Of a stretch of 64,000 nt of DNA, positions 60,989 through 64,000 are shown in pieces; the first letter of the stretch is position 1; every line of letters begins with the position of its first letter. This DNA comes from Streptomyces yatensis (GTDB lineage Bacteria; Actinomycetota; Actinomycetes; Streptomycetales; Streptomycetaceae): assembly GCF_018069625.1 (NCBI RefSeq), contig NZ_CP072941.1:8928001-8992000 (forward strand). Reading direction: 5' to 3'. The translations under genes were made by a program, and so were the position numbers. The notes under the pieces were generated by a model. That model was not told the origin of the DNA. It worked only from the letters and a program-made list of their open reading frames with translations, and ran no database searches.

Positions 60989-62142
60989 GGGCATTCCTCC
61001 GCGTCGGGGGTCGGGACATGGTCGGTCACCCATCGGTGGAAGGCGCCGATGTGGTGTTCGCTGGGGACCAGCACCCCGCCGTCGCGGTAGGCGCGGGAGT
61101 CCATGGCGGGCTGGGTGCGCTCACAGGCGTCGAAGTCCTGGGCGTTGACGCGGTGGAACAGCTCCACCGACTTCGACAGATCCCGCTCGGACGCCACCAC
61201 CTCGGGTGCGTAGAGCCAGTCGCATTCGACCACTGTGCGATCGGGGGCGAGCGGAAACATCCGGTGCACGATCACGTGGTCGGGGACCAGGTTGAGGAAG
61301 ACCTGCGGCCGTACCGTGATCGCGTAGTAGCGGCGGTCCTGTTCCTCGGCGATCCCGGCGATGCGGCCGAACCCCTCGCTGCCGTCCACCGTGAACCCCT
61401 GGGCCTCCTCGGCGAACTCGGCGCCGTGCCCCACGAAGTACTGCGCCGCGAGGCCGTCGGCGAACTCCGGCAGTACGTCGGTGAGTTCGGGATGGATCGT
61501 CGCGCAGTGGTAGCACTCCATGAAGTTCTCGACGATCAGCTTCCAGTTGGCCCGGACGTCATAGGAGATCCGGCGGCCCAGCGCCAGCCCCGCCACGTCG
61601 TAGCGCTCCACGGATGCCGCGTCGCCGAGCCGGTCGGCCACCGCCCCGATGACCGTCTCCTCGAACGATGGTGGCTCCTCGGCCAGGCAGACCCAGACAT
61701 AGCCGAGCCATTCGCGAAGCCGCACCGGCACCAGTCCGCGCTCGACCCGGTCGATATCGGGCATCTTCTGAAGGTTGGGGGCGGCGGTGAGCCTGCCGTC
61801 CAGATCGTAGGTCCAGGCGTGGTACGGGCACTGCAGCGAGCGCCGCACCGTCCCGGACTCCTCGGTGCACAGCCGGGCGCCGCGGTGCCGGCAGATGTTG
61901 AGGAACGCCCGCGGCTCACCCCGCCGGTTGCGGGTGATCAGCACGTTCTCCCGGCCGATCTGCACGGTGCGGAACGCACCCGGCCGGTCCAGATCGGCCC
62001 CGCGCACCGCGCAGAACCACATGGCCTCGAAGAGGTGCTCCTGCTCCCGCCGGAAGATCCCGGGAGCGGTGTACCAATGGCCGGGGAGAGTGGCGAGCAG
62101 ACTGGGGGTCGTGGCGGCGGGGGACTCGGGAGCCACGGTCAT
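60985..62142 (-). CDS. Rieske non-heme iron oxygenase, GbcA/choline-monooxygenase type
   Basis: Alpha subunit of 385 residues. The Rieske 2Fe-2S ligands are Cys84-Arg-His86 and Cys105-Pro-Tyr-His108 (CPYHAWTYDLDG). The mononuclear iron site is NWKLIVENFMECYHCATIHP with His212 and His217, and Glu209 takes the bridging position as in quaternary-amine oxygenases (GbcA, CntA, plant choline monooxygenase). Expected reaction: oxidative N-demethylation or hydroxylation of a betaine-like compound. A reductase partner is needed, but none is seen in the window. ATG 62142 follows GAGGAG seven bases upstream. It is coupled to the aldehyde dehydrogenase downstream. Confidence 0.85.
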   Translation of the reverse strand: MTVAPESPAATTPSLLATLPGHWYTAPGIFRREQEHLFEAMWFCAVRGADLDRPGAFRTVQIGRENVLITRNRRGEPRAFLNICRHRGARLCTEESGTVRRSLQCPYHAWTYDLDGRLTAAPNLQKMPDIDRVERGLVPVRLREWLGYVWVCLAEEPPSFEETVIGAVADRLGDAASVERYDVAGLALGRRISYDVRANWKLIVENFMECYHCATIHPELTDVLPEFADGLAAQYFVGHGAEFAEEAQGFTVDGSEGFGRIAGIAEEQDRRYYAITVRPQVFLNLVPDHVIVHRMFPLAPDRTVVECDWLYAPEVVASERDLSKSVELFHRVNAQDFDACERTQPAMDSRAYRDGGVLVPSEHHIGAFHRWVTDHVPTPDAEECP

Positions 62143-62152
62143 GGGGTTCTCC

Positions 62153-62263
62153 TCAGGCGGGTGCGGCGATCAGCCGGCGGGGGTCGAAGAGTTCGAGGGG
62201 GTGGGCGGCGGCCGGGCCCATGCCGCCGGGGCCCGGGACGATCACAGCGTGGACGGGGGCCAT
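62153..62263 (-). CDS. 36-codon small ORF in the methylamine operon
   Basis: ATG at 62263 has TTGGAGGA upstream (GGAGG about six bases away). The peptide has a PGPGGMGPAAAHPLELFDPR stretch, and its TGA lies 10 bases before the Rieske ATG. Good ribosome site, tight spacing and GC-rich wobble support translation. It has no signal peptide or metal motif. It could be a leader peptide, a small subunit or a remnant. Confidence 0.4.
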   Translation of the reverse strand: MAPVHAVIVPGPGGMGPAAAHPLELFDPRRLIAAPA

Positions 62264-62326
62264 CAGGGGTCCTCCAAGCGGTCGATTCCCGCGCCCGCGG
62301 GCGCTCGTGACACACGCTCTCGGCGC

Positions 62327-64000
<1,674 letters not shown>

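Noticed and set aside
57698..61090. 1130-codon plus-strand frame across the giant gene and aldehyde dehydrogenase
   Set aside because: It crosses two well-supported minus-strand genes and their intergene; its translation has no family pattern.

Overview
The window is very GC-rich, high-density actinobacterial DNA. GTG starts, GTGA/ATGA stop-start overlaps, a WhiB-type regulator, a DUF397 protein, an NsdA-like regulator, a class I terpene synthase and a LuxR/LAL regulator together point to Streptomyces or a close relative. I see no rRNA, tRNA, CRISPR array, prophage or insertion sequence.

Layout. 1-9.2 kb: an acyl-CoA/steroid-type catabolic block. It has two acyl-CoA synthetases, and a divergent FadD / EchA-DUF35-thiolase-thiolase unit that matches the order fadD19-echA19-...-Rv3521-ltp4-ltp3 of the mycobacterial cholesterol side-chain region, with a KstR-type box in the divergent promoter. 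A secreted chorismate mutase and a peptidase E-like protein lie inside it. 9.2-16.7 kb: DUF397 protein, long-chain acyl-CoA ligase, an orphan terpene synthase, and a divergent LAL regulator broken by an apparent one-base deletion. 16.7-25.3 kb: Tat-exported amidase, APH-fold kinase, NsdA-like TPR regulator, PAS-PP2C phosphatase, HEAT-like protein. 25.6-33.2 kb: a translationally coupled run of two glycosyltransferases (separated by a 94-codon ORF made of three 93-95 nt tandem repeats), an SGNH hydrolase and a fused ATP-dependent 5-oxoprolinase.

33.4-41 kb: WhiB-like protein, then a 5-oxoproline island. pxpA-pxpB-pxpC lie on the minus strand, a FadR-type GntR regulator sits between the arms, and DUF969-DUF979-pcp-DUF2891 lie on the plus strand. 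Both arms have a TTGTCG-18-TAnCnT promoter with a GATCGTTnAACGAtC palindrome filling the spacer, so one repressor probably controls both. Pcp would release pyroglutamate, DUF969/979 are candidate transporters, PxpABC opens the ring, and DUF2891 is an unexplained member.

41-49.7 kb: a three-gene operon encoding a kleisin-like protein, a MukE-like partner and a 2018-residue SMC-like ATPase. This is a MukBEF/Mks/Wadjet-like architecture with no JetD/MksG gene, and a roughly 490-residue disordered insert in the ATPase carries a repeated short motif. Convergent to it, 49.7-59.3 kb is one 3219-residue gene with three IPT/TIG domains and 29 tandem 99-residue PKD/Ig-like repeats but no evident signal peptide.

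59.5-64 kb: a minus-strand methylamine/betaine-type catabolic operon (a GcvT-type dimethylglycine/sarcosine oxidase cut by the window edge, a 36-codon small ORF, a Rieske oxygenase, an aldehyde dehydrogenase). Operon and regulatory assignments are inferred from spacing and motifs read by eye; no database search was run.
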